A stretch of DNA of 64,000 bases from Actinomycetota bacterium (GTDB lineage: Bacteria > Actinomycetota > Actinomycetes > S36-B12 > GCA-2699445): assembly GCA_020438795.1 (NCBI GenBank), contig JAGQTY010000001.1:124001-188000 (forward strand). The letters run 5' to 3'. The translations under genes and the position numbers were made by a program. Shown in pieces: positions 26,255 to 35,846 of the stretch; the first letter of the stretch is position 1, and every line of letters begins with the position of its first letter. The notes under the pieces are model-generated. The model had not been told where the DNA came from, did no database searches, and saw only the letters and a program-made list of their open reading frames with translations.

Positions 26255-26289
26255 GTGCCCGGGCGGACGCCCAGCACCGCGGCGTGGGC

Positions 26290-27228
26290 TCAACCAGGCA
26301 GCACGACCGCGTAGCGCCACCGCCCGTCTTCGGGACGAACCACCGCCAGCAGTTCCCCGTCCTCGGCGTCGACAACCGCGTGCGGCGTCCCTTGCGAGTC
26401 CCCCGTCCGGTCCGTGGGAGCTTCGGGGGTGTCTTCGAACCACCATGGCCTGCCGTTGCGTACATCGAGGACGCGGTCACCGCTGACCTCGATCACGGGA
26501 AGCACCCGGGTCATGACTTCGGCCGCAGGAGTGAGGTCCGCGGCCGAGGTTCCCAGGAGATCCTCGCCCCGTCTCGCCTCATCGACCGAGAACGGGCCGA
26601 CCCTGGTCCGGCGCAGTGCGGTGAGGTGACCACCGACACCGAGCGCCTCGCCGACATCGCGGGCGATGGCCCTGATGTAGGTGCCACTGGAGACCGAGCA
26701 GTCGATGGTGACGTCCAGGTGATCCGTCTTCCTGCGGATCCCCGTCACCCTCAGCTCGCTGATCCTGACCTCGCGCGGGGACAGCTCGACATCCTCTCCG
26801 GCGCGCACTCTCTCGTAGGATCTTCTCCCCCCGACCTTGACCGCCGACACCGCACTCGGACGCTGCAGGATCGTTCCGGTCATCGAGGCGAAGCCTGCGA
26901 ATATCTCCGGATCGTTCAGCTGGTCGGCGCCGCGGCCGCCGGTCGGCCCCGCAATCGGGTCGCCCTCGGCATCGTCGGTGACGGTGGCCCAGCCGAGGCG
27001 CACCGTGGCCTCATAGCGTTTCGGCTGTCCGACGAGGAAGGTGAGCAGCCGGGTGGCTGTGCCGACTCCGAGCACGAGCAGGCCGGTCGCCATGGGATCA
27101 AGGGTGCCCGCGTGGCCGATCCGTCGGACGCTCAGACTACGTCGTGCCCGCGCCACCATGCCATGACTGGTGGTACCGGACGGCTTGTCCAGCAGCAGAA
27201 ACCCGCCGACGCTATTCCTGCTCGTCAT
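26290..27228 (-). CDS. truB: tRNA pseudouridine-55 synthase
   Basis: TruB converts U55 of the tRNA T-loop to pseudouridine. The catalytic aspartate is in GHAGTLDPMATGLL (Asp about residue 44), followed by KRYEATVRLG, and the family motif SSGTYIRAIARDVGE. A C-terminal PUA-like extension ends the 312-residue protein. The start is ATG 27228, inside the last codons of rbfA (17-bp overlap), since GGFLLLDKPSG is the conserved N-terminus; no good SD precedes it, consistent with translational coupling. It belongs to the nusA-infB-rbfA-truB operon. Confidence 0.95.
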   Translation of the reverse strand: MTSRNSVGGFLLLDKPSGTTSHGMVARARRSLSVRRIGHAGTLDPMATGLLVLGVGTATRLLTFLVGQPKRYEATVRLGWATVTDDAEGDPIAGPTGGRGADQLNDPEIFAGFASMTGTILQRPSAVSAVKVGGRRSYERVRAGEDVELSPREVRISELRVTGIRRKTDHLDVTIDCSVSSGTYIRAIARDVGEALGVGGHLTALRRTRVGPFSVDEARRGEDLLGTSAADLTPAAEVMTRVLPVIEVSGDRVLDVRNGRPWWFEDTPEAPTDRTGDSQGTPHAVVDAEDGELLAVVRPEDGRWRYAVVLPG

Positions 27229-27646
27229 CGGAGGACTTGTACGGGTCCGGCCCCCCGGCATACTCCGCTCCGGCAGCCTGCTCCGCACGAGCCGCGTCAT
27301 CCTCAGCAGTCTCCTTGAGCAGCTTCTCGATCCGCGCGGCCTGTTCGGGCACCGTGTCGGGCACGAAGTGCAGGAACGGCGTGAACCGGACGCCGGTCAG
27401 CCTGCCGACCTCACTGCGGATCATGCCCTTGGCTGACTCCAGAGCGGCCTTCGTCGCCTCGAGGTCCGCGTGTTCCCCCAGCACCGTGTAGAAGATCGTC
27501 GCCTCGCGCATGTCGCCGGTGACGCGGACGTCCGTGATCGTCACGAAGCCCAGCCTGGGGTCCTTGACACGCTTCTCGAGCAGCTGCGCCACGATCGTCT
27601 TGATGTGGTCCGCCAGGCGGCGAACTCGGGCGTCATGATCAGTCAT
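27212..27646 (-). CDS. rbfA: Ribosome-binding factor A
   Basis: RbfA assists late 30S maturation. The 144-residue protein has the KH-like core: RVRRLADHIKTIVAQLL, DPRLGFVTITDVRVTGDM and the RFTPFLHFVPD strand. A 30-residue acidic/Ala-rich tail follows. Start ATG 27646 has AGGAGG 4 bp upstream; upstream in-frame codons would overlap DUF503. Its end overlaps truB. Confidence 0.95.
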   Translation of the reverse strand: MTDHDARVRRLADHIKTIVAQLLEKRVKDPRLGFVTITDVRVTGDMREATIFYTVLGEHADLEATKAALESAKGMIRSEVGRLTGVRFTPFLHFVPDTVPEQAARIEKLLKETAEDDAARAEQAAGAEYAGGPDPYKSSDDEQE

Positions 27647-27681
27647 CGATCCTCCTACGAGCGACCCTGCGGCCGCGACAA

Positions 27682-27975
27682 TCACTCGTCCTCGGTGTGG
27701 AACACGCGGGTGCCGGTCCCCAGGAGTTCGATCTCCGGACGATCCGCCACGTACCGCTCGCACTGCGTCAGGAGCTCCCGGCACCGGGCCGGGTCGGCAC
27801 CGACCACGGCCACTCCGATTCTGGCACGCCGGTACACATCCTGCTCGCCGACCTCGGCCACGCTCACCTCGAACCGGCGAAGTCCATGCACGATCGGACG
27901 AACGACGGCCCGCTTCTGTTTCAGGGAACGAACGTCACCGAGCAGCAGGTCACATTCCAGGGTACCGACGAACAG
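27682..27975 (-). CDS. DUF503 protein with apparent CTG start, in frame after infB
   Basis: A DUF503 (YlxP-type) protein of about 97 residues, function unknown but typically encoded between infB and rbfA. The family N-terminus reads FVGTLECDLLLGDVRSLKQK, but the codon before it is CTG (27975-27973). The frame has no ATG, GTG or TTG between the infB TAG and a GTG at 27891, which would delete the first 28 conserved residues. The order is TAG-GCG-CTG-TTC, so the frame continues directly from infB. AGGTG lies 6 bp before the CTG, an adequate SD. Either CTG initiates, or infB stop readthrough yields a fusion, or the short form is made. I favour CTG initiation. Confidence 0.75.
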   Translation of the reverse strand: MFVGTLECDLLLGDVRSLKQKRAVVRPIVHGLRRFEVSVAEVGEQDVYRRARIGVAVVGADPARCRELLTQCERYVADRPEIELLGTGTRVFHTEDE

Positions 27976-27978
27976 CGC

Positions 27979-30717
27979 CTACACCTGTTCCTTCTCCTGG
28001 ACCTCGAAGGTCTCGATGATGTCCTCCACCTTGATGTCGTTGAAGGAGCCGAGTCCGATACCGCACTCATAACCCTCACGAACCTCGGTGGCGTCGTCCT
28101 TGAACCGCTTGAGCGACTCCACGGTGAGGTTGTCGGCGACCACGACACCGTCGCGAACCAGGCGTGCCTTGGCGTTGCGCTTGACCATTCCGTCGCGCAC
28201 GATACAGCCGGCGATGTTGCCGAACTTGCTGGAGCGGAAGACCTCCCGGATCTCCGCGGAGCCGAGCTGGACCTCCTCGAACTCCGGCTTGCGCATGCCC
28301 TTGAGTGCGGCTTCGATGTCGTCGATCGCCGAGTAGATGACCGAGTAGAAGCGCATGTCAACGCCCTCGCGGTCCGCGAGCTCGCTGACCTTGCCCTGCG
28401 GACGGACGTTGAAGCCGATGATCACTGCGTCCGAGGCCGAAGCCAGCATCACGTTGGTCTCGGTGATGGCACCGACACCGCGATCGACGACTCTCAGTTC
28501 GACGTCCTCGCCGACGTCGAGCTTCAGCAACGCATCCTCGAGGGCCTCCACCGAGCCGGACACGTCACCCTTCAGGATCAGCTTGAGCTCAGCGACGTCG
28601 CCCCTCTTGGCCTGCTCCATCATGTCCTCGAGCGTGCGGCGCGGTCGGGCCTTGGCCAGCATCGCGTTGCGCTCACGGGCCTGACGACTCTGGGCGATCT
28701 GACGCGCGATCCGGTCCTCCTTGACGACCAGGAACGTGTCACCGGCCCCGGGGACCGAGGTGAGGCCGAGCACCTGGACCGGCCGCGACGGCAGCGCCTC
28801 CTCGACCGTGTCGCCGTGCTCGTCGAGCATGGCACGGACCCTGCCGTGCGCATCCCCGGCCACGATCGACTCGCCCTGCCGAAGGGTGCCGCGCTGGACC
28901 AGCACAGTCGCGACGGGCCCGCGGCCCCGGTCGAGGTGCGCCTCGATCGCCACACCCTGTGCGTCCTGGTCCGGATTCGCCTCGAGGTCGAGCGCTCCGT
29001 CCGCGGTCAGCACCACGGCCTCGAGCAGCTCTTCGATACCGGTTCCCGCCTTCGCGGACACATCCACGAAGAGCACGTCGCCACCGAAGTCCTCAGCCAC
29101 CAGGCCGTACTCGGTCAGCTGGGTGCGTACCCGGTTCGGATCGGCACCTTCCTTGTCGACCTTGTTCACAGCCACCACGATCGGCACATCCGCCGCCTGC
29201 GCGTGGTTGAGCGCCTCCACGGTCTGCGGTTTCACACCGTCGTCCGCGGCGACCACAAGGATGGCGATGTCCGTCACCTGCGCCCCCCGGGCACGCATGG
29301 CCGTGAATGCCTCGTGACCCGGAGTGTCGATGAAGGTGATCGCCCGGTCCTCGCCGTCGACCTCGGCATGGATCTGATAGGCGCCGATGTGCTGGGTGAT
29401 GCCACCGGCCTCACCCTCGGCGGTGTCCGCCTGCCGGATGGCGTCCAGCAGCTTGGTCTTGCCGTGGTCGACGTGGCCCATCACGGTCACCACCGGCGGC
29501 CGCGACCGAAGTTCTGAAGCGGGTCCCTCGTCCTCTCCGAAGTCGAGGTCGAACTGCTCGAGCAGTTCGCGGTCCTCATCCTCGGGGGAGACGATCTCGA
29601 CGTCGTAGTCGAGCTCCGTACCGAGCAGGGCCAACGTGTCGTCGTCGACCGACTGGGTGGCGTTCACCATCTCACCGAGTTTGAACATCACGGTGACGAG
29701 GTCGGCGGGACTGGCGTCGATCCGTTCGGCGAAGTCGGTCAGCGAAGCGCCACGGGGCAACCGGACCTTGCGGCCCTCGCCTCTGGGAATCCGCACCCCA
29801 CCGATCGTGGGGGCTTCCATGTTGTCGAATTCCTGGCGCTTGGCCCTGCGCGACTTGCGAGAACGCTGTTTGCCACCCGGACGTCCCCGGTTGGGCCCTG
29901 TGCCGCCGCGTCCTCCTCCGGGCCTTCCCCCGCCGGGAGGTGGAGGCCCGAATCCCGGGCGCCCGGGAGGGCCACCGCCGCCGGGACGGGCACCGCCCGG
30001 ACCACCGGGGCCACGACCACCGGGACCGCCGCCGTAGCCGCCGGGACGACCACCCGGGCGACCGCCGCGATCGGGACGACCCCCACGAGCCGGCCCACCG
30101 GGTCCGCCCGGTCCACGACCACCCGGACCACCTCTGCGGGGCCCACCGGGTGCCGGACGACGCTGTGGCATCGAACCAGGCGTCGGGCCCTGGGGGCGGG
30201 GTGGCATGGACCCTGGAGTTGCGCGCGCCTGGGTGTTGCCGGTGAACGGGTTGTTGCCGGGTTGCCGCGGAGTACGACTCGGTGTCGGGGTGGGTGCCGG
30301 AGCAGGCTTCACCTCACCCTCGCTCGGTGCTTGTGGCGTGACCGCCGGCGCAGGGCTGGTCGAGGGCGTCGGTGGGCTCACAGTGGGTGAGGCCGGTTCG
30401 GGAGCAACCGTGGTGGCCGCGGCCGGCGCCTGGGGCGACGGCTCGGCGGTCTTGGCCGGCTCGGCCGCCTGGGCGCCAGCAGTCTCAGCACCGGGCTTGC
30501 GCGCGGGAGCGCGACGAACCGAACCGGAGGAACGACGGCGCGGCGCGGCCGACTTCTTCTTGACGCCCATGGATTCTCGCAAGCGACGGGCGACCGGCGG
30601 CTCCACCGTCGAGGACGCCGATCTGGCGAACTCCCCCATGTCGTTCAACTTGTCGAGAACATCCTTGCTCTCGAGGCCGAGCTCCTTGGCGAGCTCGTAT
30701 ACCCGGACCTTTGACAC
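27979..30717 (-). CDS. infB: Translation initiation factor IF-2
   Basis: IF-2 is the GTPase that brings fMet-tRNA to the 30S subunit. The 912-residue protein starts with an IF2N domain ([19 protein letters not shown]), then some 250 residues rich in Pro, Ala and then Gly/Arg/Pro repeats, typical of actinobacteria. The G domain begins near residue 413 with [18 protein letters not shown] and [11 protein letters not shown] are G3 and G4. Domains II to IV follow, with C-terminal [20 protein letters not shown]. Start GTG 30717 follows AGGAG by 4 bp. The TAG stop is followed in frame by DUF503. Confidence 0.97.
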   Translation of the reverse strand: MSKVRVYELAKELGLESKDVLDKLNDMGEFARSASSTVEPPVARRLRESMGVKKKSAAPRRRSSGSVRRAPARKPGAETAGAQAAEPAKTAEPSPQAPAAATTVAPEPASPTVSPPTPSTSPAPAVTPQAPSEGEVKPAPAPTPTPSRTPRQPGNNPFTGNTQARATPGSMPPRPQGPTPGSMPQRRPAPGGPRRGGPGGRGPGGPGGPARGGRPDRGGRPGGRPGGYGGGPGGRGPGGPGGARPGGGGPPGRPGFGPPPPGGGRPGGGRGGTGPNRGRPGGKQRSRKSRRAKRQEFDNMEAPTIGGVRIPRGEGRKVRLPRGASLTDFAERIDASPADLVTVMFKLGEMVNATQSVDDDTLALLGTELDYDVEIVSPEDEDRELLEQFDLDFGEDEGPASELRSRPPVVTVMGHVDHGKTKLLDAIRQADTAEGEAGGITQHIGAYQIHAEVDGEDRAITFIDTPGHEAFTAMRARGAQVTDIAILVVAADDGVKPQTVEALNHAQAADVPIVVAVNKVDKEGADPNRVRTQLTEYGLVAEDFGGDVLFVDVSAKAGTGIEELLEAVVLTADGALDLEANPDQDAQGVAIEAHLDRGRGPVATVLVQRGTLRQGESIVAGDAHGRVRAMLDEHGDTVEEALPSRPVQVLGLTSVPGAGDTFLVVKEDRIARQIAQSRQARERNAMLAKARPRRTLEDMMEQAKRGDVAELKLILKGDVSGSVEALEDALLKLDVGEDVELRVVDRGVGAITETNVMLASASDAVIIGFNVRPQGKVSELADREGVDMRFYSVIYSAIDDIEAALKGMRKPEFEEVQLGSAEIREVFRSSKFGNIAGCIVRDGMVKRNAKARLVRDGVVVADNLTVESLKRFKDDATEVREGYECGIGLGSFNDIKVEDIIETFEVQEKEQV

Positions 30718-30785
30718 TTCTCTCCTGTCTTAGGCCCGGTGGTCGCCGAACCTATTGATGAAACTGATTACTCATGGCGAGGTAA

Positions 30786-31163
30786 TCATTCGGCACTCAT
30801 CTCGTCTCCATCCAACGAACTGGTCGCGACCATTGACTGTAGCGCACTGTCATCCGGGACTCCGCGTCGCCGCGCAGTTCCAGCAGCGCCCTCGGCAGGA
30901 CCCGTATCTGGGCCCGCTTCTGGGCCGCCGGCAGACCCCCCACCAGAGCGGTCCGCTGCCCGGAACGCCCGCGAGTAGGCCCTTGCCCGGCGAGCCAGCC
31001 GCACACACTCTGCGGTGGGGTGCACGTAGGCACCTCTGCCCGGAGCGCTTGCGAGCCGGTCCGGCTGGATCCGGCCGTCCCGCAGCACGATCCGTAGGAG
31101 CTCGGGCTTGGGCGACCGATCCCGGCACCCCACACACGTACGGATCGGATGGGCGCGTCTCAT
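30786..31163 (-). CDS. ylxR: YlxR/RnpM family RNA-binding protein (DUF448)
   Basis: A 125-residue protein. The diagnostic RTCVGCRDR motif is at residues 8-16, followed by LLRIVLRDG and GRGAYVHP, the YlxR RNA-binding core. The Bacillus homologue (RnpM) binds and inhibits RNase P; whether this one does is not known. The last 50 residues are Gly/Ala/Pro-rich. Start ATG 31163 gives the family N-terminus; only a weak GGAAG precedes it. It lies between nusA and infB as in most Gram-positive bacteria. Confidence 0.9.
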   Translation of the reverse strand: MRRAHPIRTCVGCRDRSPKPELLRIVLRDGRIQPDRLASAPGRGAYVHPTAECVRLARRARAYSRAFRAADRSGGGSAGGPEAGPDTGPAEGAAGTARRRGVPDDSALQSMVATSSLDGDEMSAE

Positions 31164-31314
31164 GGGCTCGCTTCCGATCAGCAATACGCACCAGCGGGGA
31201 ACCAGCACTGCTCAGTCACCTACCAGTGTAGCCCGTATTCCCCGTCCGGCAGTAACCACGTGGAGAACCGCTGCCACCGAGCCGCCGAGGACGCCAACCA
31301 GCGCTCCCCGGGAG

Positions 31315-32292
31315 TCAGGCGGAGGGGTCCTGCTGGTCGGATCGGATGTCGATCCGCCAGCCGGTCATCCGAGCCGCCAGCCGCGCGTTCTGTCCCTCCC
31401 GGCCGATAGCCAGTGACAGCTGATAGTCGGGGACGATCACGCGCGCAGACCTCTGTTCGGGATCAACGATCTCCACACTGATGACCTTCGCGGGTGAGAG
31501 CGCATTCGCGATGAACCGTGCGGGATCGTCCTGGTAGTCCACGATGTCGATCTTCTCACCGTTGAGTTCCGCCATGACCTGCCGGACCCGCTGCCCCATC
31601 GGCCCGATGCAGGCGCCCTTGGGGTTCACGTTGGGGTTGGCCGAAGCCACCGCGATCTTCGTGCGATGTCCGGCCTCACGCGCGAGTGCTGGTATGGTCA
31701 CGACACCGTCGGCGATCTCCGGCACCTCCAGCTCGAACAACCGTCGCACCAGCGAGGGGTGCGTTCTCGAGACGGTGACGTTCGGACCGGACGTGCCACG
31801 CCGGACTGCAACGATGACGCACTTGATCCGCCGCCCGTGGGAGTAGTCCTCTCCGGGCACCTGCTCCGCCAGCGGCAGGGAGGCCTCGAGTTCGCCGATG
31901 TCGACCTTGACGACGGCGGGGTCGCTCCCCTGCTGGATCACCCCTCCGACGAGTTGACCCTCCATCGCAGAATAGTCGGCGAACCTCCGATCCGAGTTCG
32001 CCTCACGGAGTCGCTGCATCAGGACCTGGCGAGCAGTGGTCGCCGCGATCCGTCCGAACCCCTCAGGAGTGTCGTCGTATTCGCCGATCTGGGTGCCCTC
32101 AGCGTCATACTCCGGCACCAGGATCGTGACATGCCCGGTCTCGGGGTCGAGCCTGGCTCGCGCCCCCTGTGCGCCGCCACCCTGATGCTGGTAGGCGATC
32201 AGGAGTGCCTCCTCGATGGAGTGGAGCACAAGATCGAACGAGAGCGACCGCTCAGCCACGAGCGAACGGAGCGCCTTGACGTCGATATCCAT
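31315..32292 (-). CDS. nusA: Transcription termination/antitermination factor NusA
   Basis: NusA binds RNA polymerase and nascent RNA, modulating pausing, termination and rRNA antitermination. The 325-residue protein has the N-terminal RNAP-binding domain, an S1 domain (about 125-200, [20 protein letters not shown]) and two KH domains ([16 protein letters not shown] and [15 protein letters not shown]). It lacks the acidic C-terminal repeats of E. coli, as expected in actinobacteria. ATG 32292 follows GGTGGG; rimP ends 14 bp upstream. Confidence 0.97.
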   Translation of the reverse strand: MDIDVKALRSLVAERSLSFDLVLHSIEEALLIAYQHQGGGAQGARARLDPETGHVTILVPEYDAEGTQIGEYDDTPEGFGRIAATTARQVLMQRLREANSDRRFADYSAMEGQLVGGVIQQGSDPAVVKVDIGELEASLPLAEQVPGEDYSHGRRIKCVIVAVRRGTSGPNVTVSRTHPSLVRRLFELEVPEIADGVVTIPALAREAGHRTKIAVASANPNVNPKGACIGPMGQRVRQVMAELNGEKIDIVDYQDDPARFIANALSPAKVISVEIVDPEQRSARVIVPDYQLSLAIGREGQNARLAARMTGWRIDIRSDQQDPSA

Positions 32293-32306
32293 CTGATCCC
32301 ACCCAG

Positions 32307-32762
32307 CTACTTGAACTCTACCTGAACGACCGCCGAGGCCACGTCGTCGTAGCTGACCTCGAGCGACTCCTCGTCCGCTCGCAGGACCGCCCCACGCTCA
32401 TCGGCCTCCTGAAGCCTGCCGGTCACGGGTTCGCGATCCCCTGCGAATCTCACGCGCACGAGCCGGCCGACATTGCGGCGCCAGTGCCGCGGCAATGACA
32501 GTGGCCGGTCCACACCGGGACTGCTCACCTCCAGCACGTAGGCTGCGTCCCCCATCAGGTCCTGCTCATCGAGCACCTCGGACACCGCCCTGGAGACTTC
32601 GGCCACGGCATCGAGTTCGACGCCGTTGTCGGCGTCGACGAGAAGGCGCACAACCCGGCGCTTGCCGGCCGGGATGACGCGAAGCTCCTCCAGGTCGTAC
32701 CCGGCGTCTGCCACAACCGGTTCGAGCTGATCCTGGAGCGCCTGTTCCAGACGGGTGGTCAC
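32307..32762 (-). CDS. rimP: Ribosome maturation factor RimP
   Basis: RimP assists 30S assembly. From GTG 32762 the protein has 151 residues, the usual size, with [34 protein letters not shown] and [11 protein letters not shown] as family signatures. GGAGG lies 5 bp before this GTG. An in-frame ATG at 32807 adds 15 residues and has TAGACT 5 bp upstream, so leaderless initiation there is a real alternative; both could be used. It heads the rimP-nusA-ylxR-infB-DUF503-rbfA-truB operon. Confidence 0.94.
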   Translation of the reverse strand: MTTRLEQALQDQLEPVVADAGYDLEELRVIPAGKRRVVRLLVDADNGVELDAVAEVSRAVSEVLDEQDLMGDAAYVLEVSSPGVDRPLSLPRHWRRNVGRLVRVRFAGDREPVTGRLQEADERGAVLRADEESLEVSYDDVASAVVQVEFK

Positions 32763-32812
32763 CGGTGCCTCCGAGGTCCGATCTCGATGTGGAGCCGGCC
32801 GGCTCATGACCC

Positions 32813-32818
32813 AGTCTA
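32813..32818 (-). promoter_or_regulatory. -10 element of the rimP-nusA-infB operon
   Basis: TAGACT lies 5 bp before ATG 32807. Transcription from it gives either a leaderless mRNA or a 45-nt leader to the SD-preceded GTG 32762. Confidence 0.45.
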
Positions 32819-33030
32819 TCCGTGACCCCGCGGATCCGGCGACACGCGCGAGGCTGGCGACGCGCGGTCCACCGGACGGCTGCGATCACGGGCCCTGGCT
32901 CGGTTCGGGCGCGACGGCACGTGGCGCATCGGCCGAAGTCCGCATTCGTGGCCTAAGCTGGTCTCAACCCGATCGGGATCAGGGTTCGCAGCCGGGAGAT
33001 TCGAAGGCTCGCAACCGCATGGGAGCGCCA

Positions 33031-33483
33031 ATGACACTCAGTCGCCGCACGTTCGTCGCCGCCGGCGGCGGGCTGCTGGGAGTCGGACTCGTCGGCTGCT
33101 CGTCCTCCTCCTTGCCGTTGCCGTTCATCAGCGACCCGGACGATGAGGTCCGCGAGTCGGTCGCCGCCTCGGAGGCGGAGCTGATTGCGGCATACGACGC
33201 AGCGATCGAGAAGCTCCCGGCCGAATCCGGCAGACTGAGTGCGATTCGCGAGCAGCACGCGGAGCATCTGGCCGCGATGGAACTCCAGGACAGCCCCGCC
33301 GCTGCGCCGGCGATCGAACTGTCGGGCAATCCGACCACGGTCCTGGCCACGTTGCGCAAGCTGGAGACGAAGGCGGCGCGGGCCAGGGTCAAGTCGTGCG
33401 CCAAGTGCGATGACGGTGATCTGGCTGCTTTGATCGCTCAGATCGGAACGTCCGAGGCTGCCCATGCACAGTGGTTGAGGTGA
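33031..33483 (+). CDS. Tat-exported lipoprotein, ferritin-like
   Basis: A 150-residue exported protein. Twin arginines in SRRTFVAAGG (residues 4-13) followed by GLLGVGLVGC give a Tat signal ending in a lipobox with Cys24, so it is probably anchored to the outer face of the membrane. The mature part is helical, with Glu/His pairs EAELIAAYDAAI, REQHAEHLAAM and TSEAAHAQWL spaced as in ferritin-like four-helix bundles. A CAKC pair lies near the C-terminus. ATG 33031 has GGGAG upstream. It overlaps nothing and is 3 bp before the DUF4439 gene, forming a two-gene operon. Metal binding or radical detoxification is plausible but unproven. Confidence 0.75.
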   Translation: MTLSRRTFVAAGGGLLGVGLVGCSSSSLPLPFISDPDDEVRESVAASEAELIAAYDAAIEKLPAESGRLSAIREQHAEHLAAMELQDSPAAAPAIELSGNPTTVLATLRKLETKAARARVKSCAKCDDGDLAALIAQIGTSEAAHAQWLR

Positions 33484-33486
33484 GAC

Positions 33487-34032
33487 ATGGTTGCTGAACA
33501 GTGGGCGGATGTCGCCGTCGGCGAGCAGGCCGCGGTTTACGGGTATTCCGTGATGGCCGCGAAGGTTCCCGCGGCCGACAAGCAGCGGATGCTCGACGCC
33601 ATGGAGGTGCACCAGCGAGCACGAGACCTGGCCAGGAAGAAGCTGGCCCGGATCGATGAGGCCCCCTCCACGCCCGTGGCTTTCGACGTGCCGGCCATCA
33701 GCGACCTGCGGTCTGCTGAGGTCGTGGCCGCCGGTATGGAGATCCGGCTGATCGACCAGTATCTCGCCGTCGTCGCCGCTGCCGAGGGCGCGGACCGGGT
33801 GAGCGCGGCGGAGGAGGCGCAGGCCTGTGCCCGGCGAGCCCGCAACTGGGGGTGGCGCCCGGTGGCCTTCCCCGGCTCCCAGGTCGAGGTCACTTCGGCG
33901 GACCTGACACCCAGCAACTCCGTGGCCGGCACGACCTCGACGCCCGGAGTCACCAGTTCGCAAGCAGCCCCAGGTGTCCCCGAGGGACCCCCGGCCTCAG
34001 TCAGTCCGCACGACGGCGCTGCGGTCGAGTAG
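33487..34032 (+). CDS. DUF4439 ferritin-like protein
   Basis: A 181-residue protein matching the DUF4439 ferritin-like fold: helix one [15 protein letters not shown], helix two [16 protein letters not shown] and a third helix with [16 protein letters not shown]; the C-terminal 40 residues are Ser/Thr/Pro-rich and probably disordered. No signal peptide is visible. GAGGTGA overlapping the stop of the preceding lipoprotein gene is its ribosome binding site, so the two are coupled. DUF4439 genes typically lie beside rimP and proS in actinobacteria. Its last 36 bp overlap the end of proS on the other strand. Confidence 0.82.
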   Translation: MVAEQWADVAVGEQAAVYGYSVMAAKVPAADKQRMLDAMEVHQRARDLARKKLARIDEAPSTPVAFDVPAISDLRSAEVVAAGMEIRLIDQYLAVVAAAEGADRVSAAEEAQACARRARNWGWRPVAFPGSQVEVTSADLTPSNSVAGTTSTPGVTSSQAAPGVPEGPPASVSPHDGAAVE

Positions 34033-35766
34033 CCGGGCGAGGATTTCGCTCACCGGCACGTCCTCGGCGTCACCGCTGGCTCGGTCACGCAACTCCACGA
34101 CCCCGTCCTTCAGGCCGCGCCCGACCACCAGGATGGTGGGGATACCCAGCAGTTCCGCGTCATTGAACTTCACTCCGGCGCTGACCCCGGTGCGATCGTC
34201 GACCAGGACACGGACCCCCTCGGCCTCCGCCTGCTCGCACAACTCCTCGGCTGCGGCGAGCACGTCGGGATTCTTGCCCATGACCACCACGTGCACGTCC
34301 GCCGGGGCGACCGCCACCGGCCAGCACAGGCCGGTCTCATCATGGGACTGTTCGGCGATCGCCGCAACCGCACGCGACACTCCGATCCCGTAGGATCCCA
34401 TCGTCACGGTGACGAGTTCACCGTTCTCGTCAAGGACCTGCAGGCCCAGCGCCTCTGCGTACTTGCGTCCGAGCTGGAAGATGTGTCCGATCTCGATCCC
34501 ACGCTCGATCGCCAACGGCTGACCACACACCGGGCACGGATCACCCTGCCGAACCTCCGCGGCCTCTATCACTGCGTCGGCACGGAAGTCACGACCCATG
34601 ACCAGGTCGAAGACATGGCGACCCGGCTCATTGGCGCCCGTCACCCACGCCGAGCCAGCCACCACACGGGGATCGACCAGATACTCGATCCCGGATTCAC
34701 TGTCCTTCCCCAGTACCTGCGGGCCGATGTATCCCGGCACGAGGACCGGATACTGCTCGAAGTCTTCGTCGGTGAACGCACTGACGGTTGCAGGGGCAAG
34801 TGCGGCTTCCAGTCGCTTCTCGTCGATGGCTCGATCGCCGGGCACACCGATCACAAGTGGGCGGCTGGCGCCGTCAGGGTCAGTGACGAGCAGCACCACG
34901 TTCTTGAGCGTGTCGGACGCCTGCCACGCTCGGTCAGGACGTGGTAGTGCATCCTGGGCGTAGCTCACCAGCGCTTCGATGGTGCTGGTCTCGGGCGTCT
35001 CCTCGATGTGCGGCTCCCCCAGCGCGCGGTTGTACTCAGCAGGCGCGAGCGTGGTCACAGCCTCCGTGTTGGCCGCGTATCCACACGCAGGACATTCGAC
35101 GAAGGTGTCCTCCCCGACCTCGGAGCGGGCCAGGAATTCCTCACTGCGGGAGCCGCCCATGGCACCCGACATCGCAGACACAATCACGTAGTCGAGCCCG
35201 AGCCTGTCGAACGTCCTGATGTAGGCGTCCCTGTGCTGCCGGTAGCTGTTGGCCAGCCCCTCATCGTCGATGTCGAACGAGTAGGAGTCCTTCATCACGA
35301 ATTCGCGGCCCCGCAGGATTCCTGCCCGCGGCCGCGCCTCGTCGCGGTACTTGGTCTGAATCTGGTAGAGGCTGATCGGGAGGTCCTTGTAGGAGCTGAA
35401 CTCCGATTTCACCGCCAGGGTGAAGAGCTCCTCGTGAGTCGGACCGAGCAGGTAGTCGCCCTTTCTGCGGTCCTGCAGCCGGAACAGCGTGTCGCCATAC
35501 TCACTCCACCGATTGGTGCGCTCGTAGGGTTCGCGGGGCAGCAGGGCCGGGAAATGCATCTCCTGGAAGCCTGCGGCATCCATCTCGGTCCGGATCACGT
35601 TCTCGACATTCCGGTAGGTACGCCAACCCAGTGGCAGCCACGTGAATATCCCTGGGGCCACGCGCCGGATATAGCCGGCCCGCTGAAGCAACCGGTGGCT
35701 GGGGACCTCTGCGTCGACCGGATCCTCGCGGAGCGTACGGAGGAAGAGCGTGGACATGCGCAGCAT
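33997..35766 (-). CDS. proS: Prolyl-tRNA synthetase (bacterial type, with editing domain)
   Basis: ProS charges tRNA-Pro. The 589-residue protein is the long bacterial form: class II motif 1 ([16 protein letters not shown]), motif 2 ([27 protein letters not shown], given here by name) and the inserted INS editing domain between about 230 and 400, then motif 3 ([14 protein letters not shown]) and the anticodon-binding domain. Start ATG 35766 is preceded by GGAG at 8 bp; a second ATG is at 35757. It overlaps the DUF4439 gene tail to tail. Confidence 0.97.
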   Translation of the reverse strand: MLRMSTLFLRTLREDPVDAEVPSHRLLQRAGYIRRVAPGIFTWLPLGWRTYRNVENVIRTEMDAAGFQEMHFPALLPREPYERTNRWSEYGDTLFRLQDRRKGDYLLGPTHEELFTLAVKSEFSSYKDLPISLYQIQTKYRDEARPRAGILRGREFVMKDSYSFDIDDEGLANSYRQHRDAYIRTFDRLGLDYVIVSAMSGAMGGSRSEEFLARSEVGEDTFVECPACGYAANTEAVTTLAPAEYNRALGEPHIEETPETSTIEALVSYAQDALPRPDRAWQASDTLKNVVLLVTDPDGASRPLVIGVPGDRAIDEKRLEAALAPATVSAFTDEDFEQYPVLVPGYIGPQVLGKDSESGIEYLVDPRVVAGSAWVTGANEPGRHVFDLVMGRDFRADAVIEAAEVRQGDPCPVCGQPLAIERGIEIGHIFQLGRKYAEALGLQVLDENGELVTVTMGSYGIGVSRAVAAIAEQSHDETGLCWPVAVAPADVHVVVMGKNPDVLAAAEELCEQAEAEGVRVLVDDRTGVSAGVKFNDAELLGIPTILVVGRGLKDGVVELRDRASGDAEDVPVSEILARLLDRSAVVRTD

Positions 35767-35846
35767 GAGAGGTTCTCCAGGTTCTCGGATTCGGATCAGC
35801 TACCAGACTAGCGTTCCGTCAGGGCCGTCCCACCCGGGCCGTGTTG

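Noticed and set aside
27697-29517. 606-codon open frame on the plus strand opposite infB
   Set aside because: Shadow of the high-G+C infB gene; its composition follows the antisense of infB codons and no family motif is seen.
29880-30240. Repetitive Gly/Pro/Arg coding DNA, a possible CRISPR or tandem repeat
   Set aside because: It is the disordered N-terminal region of IF-2, common in actinobacteria; repeats are irregular and without spacers.
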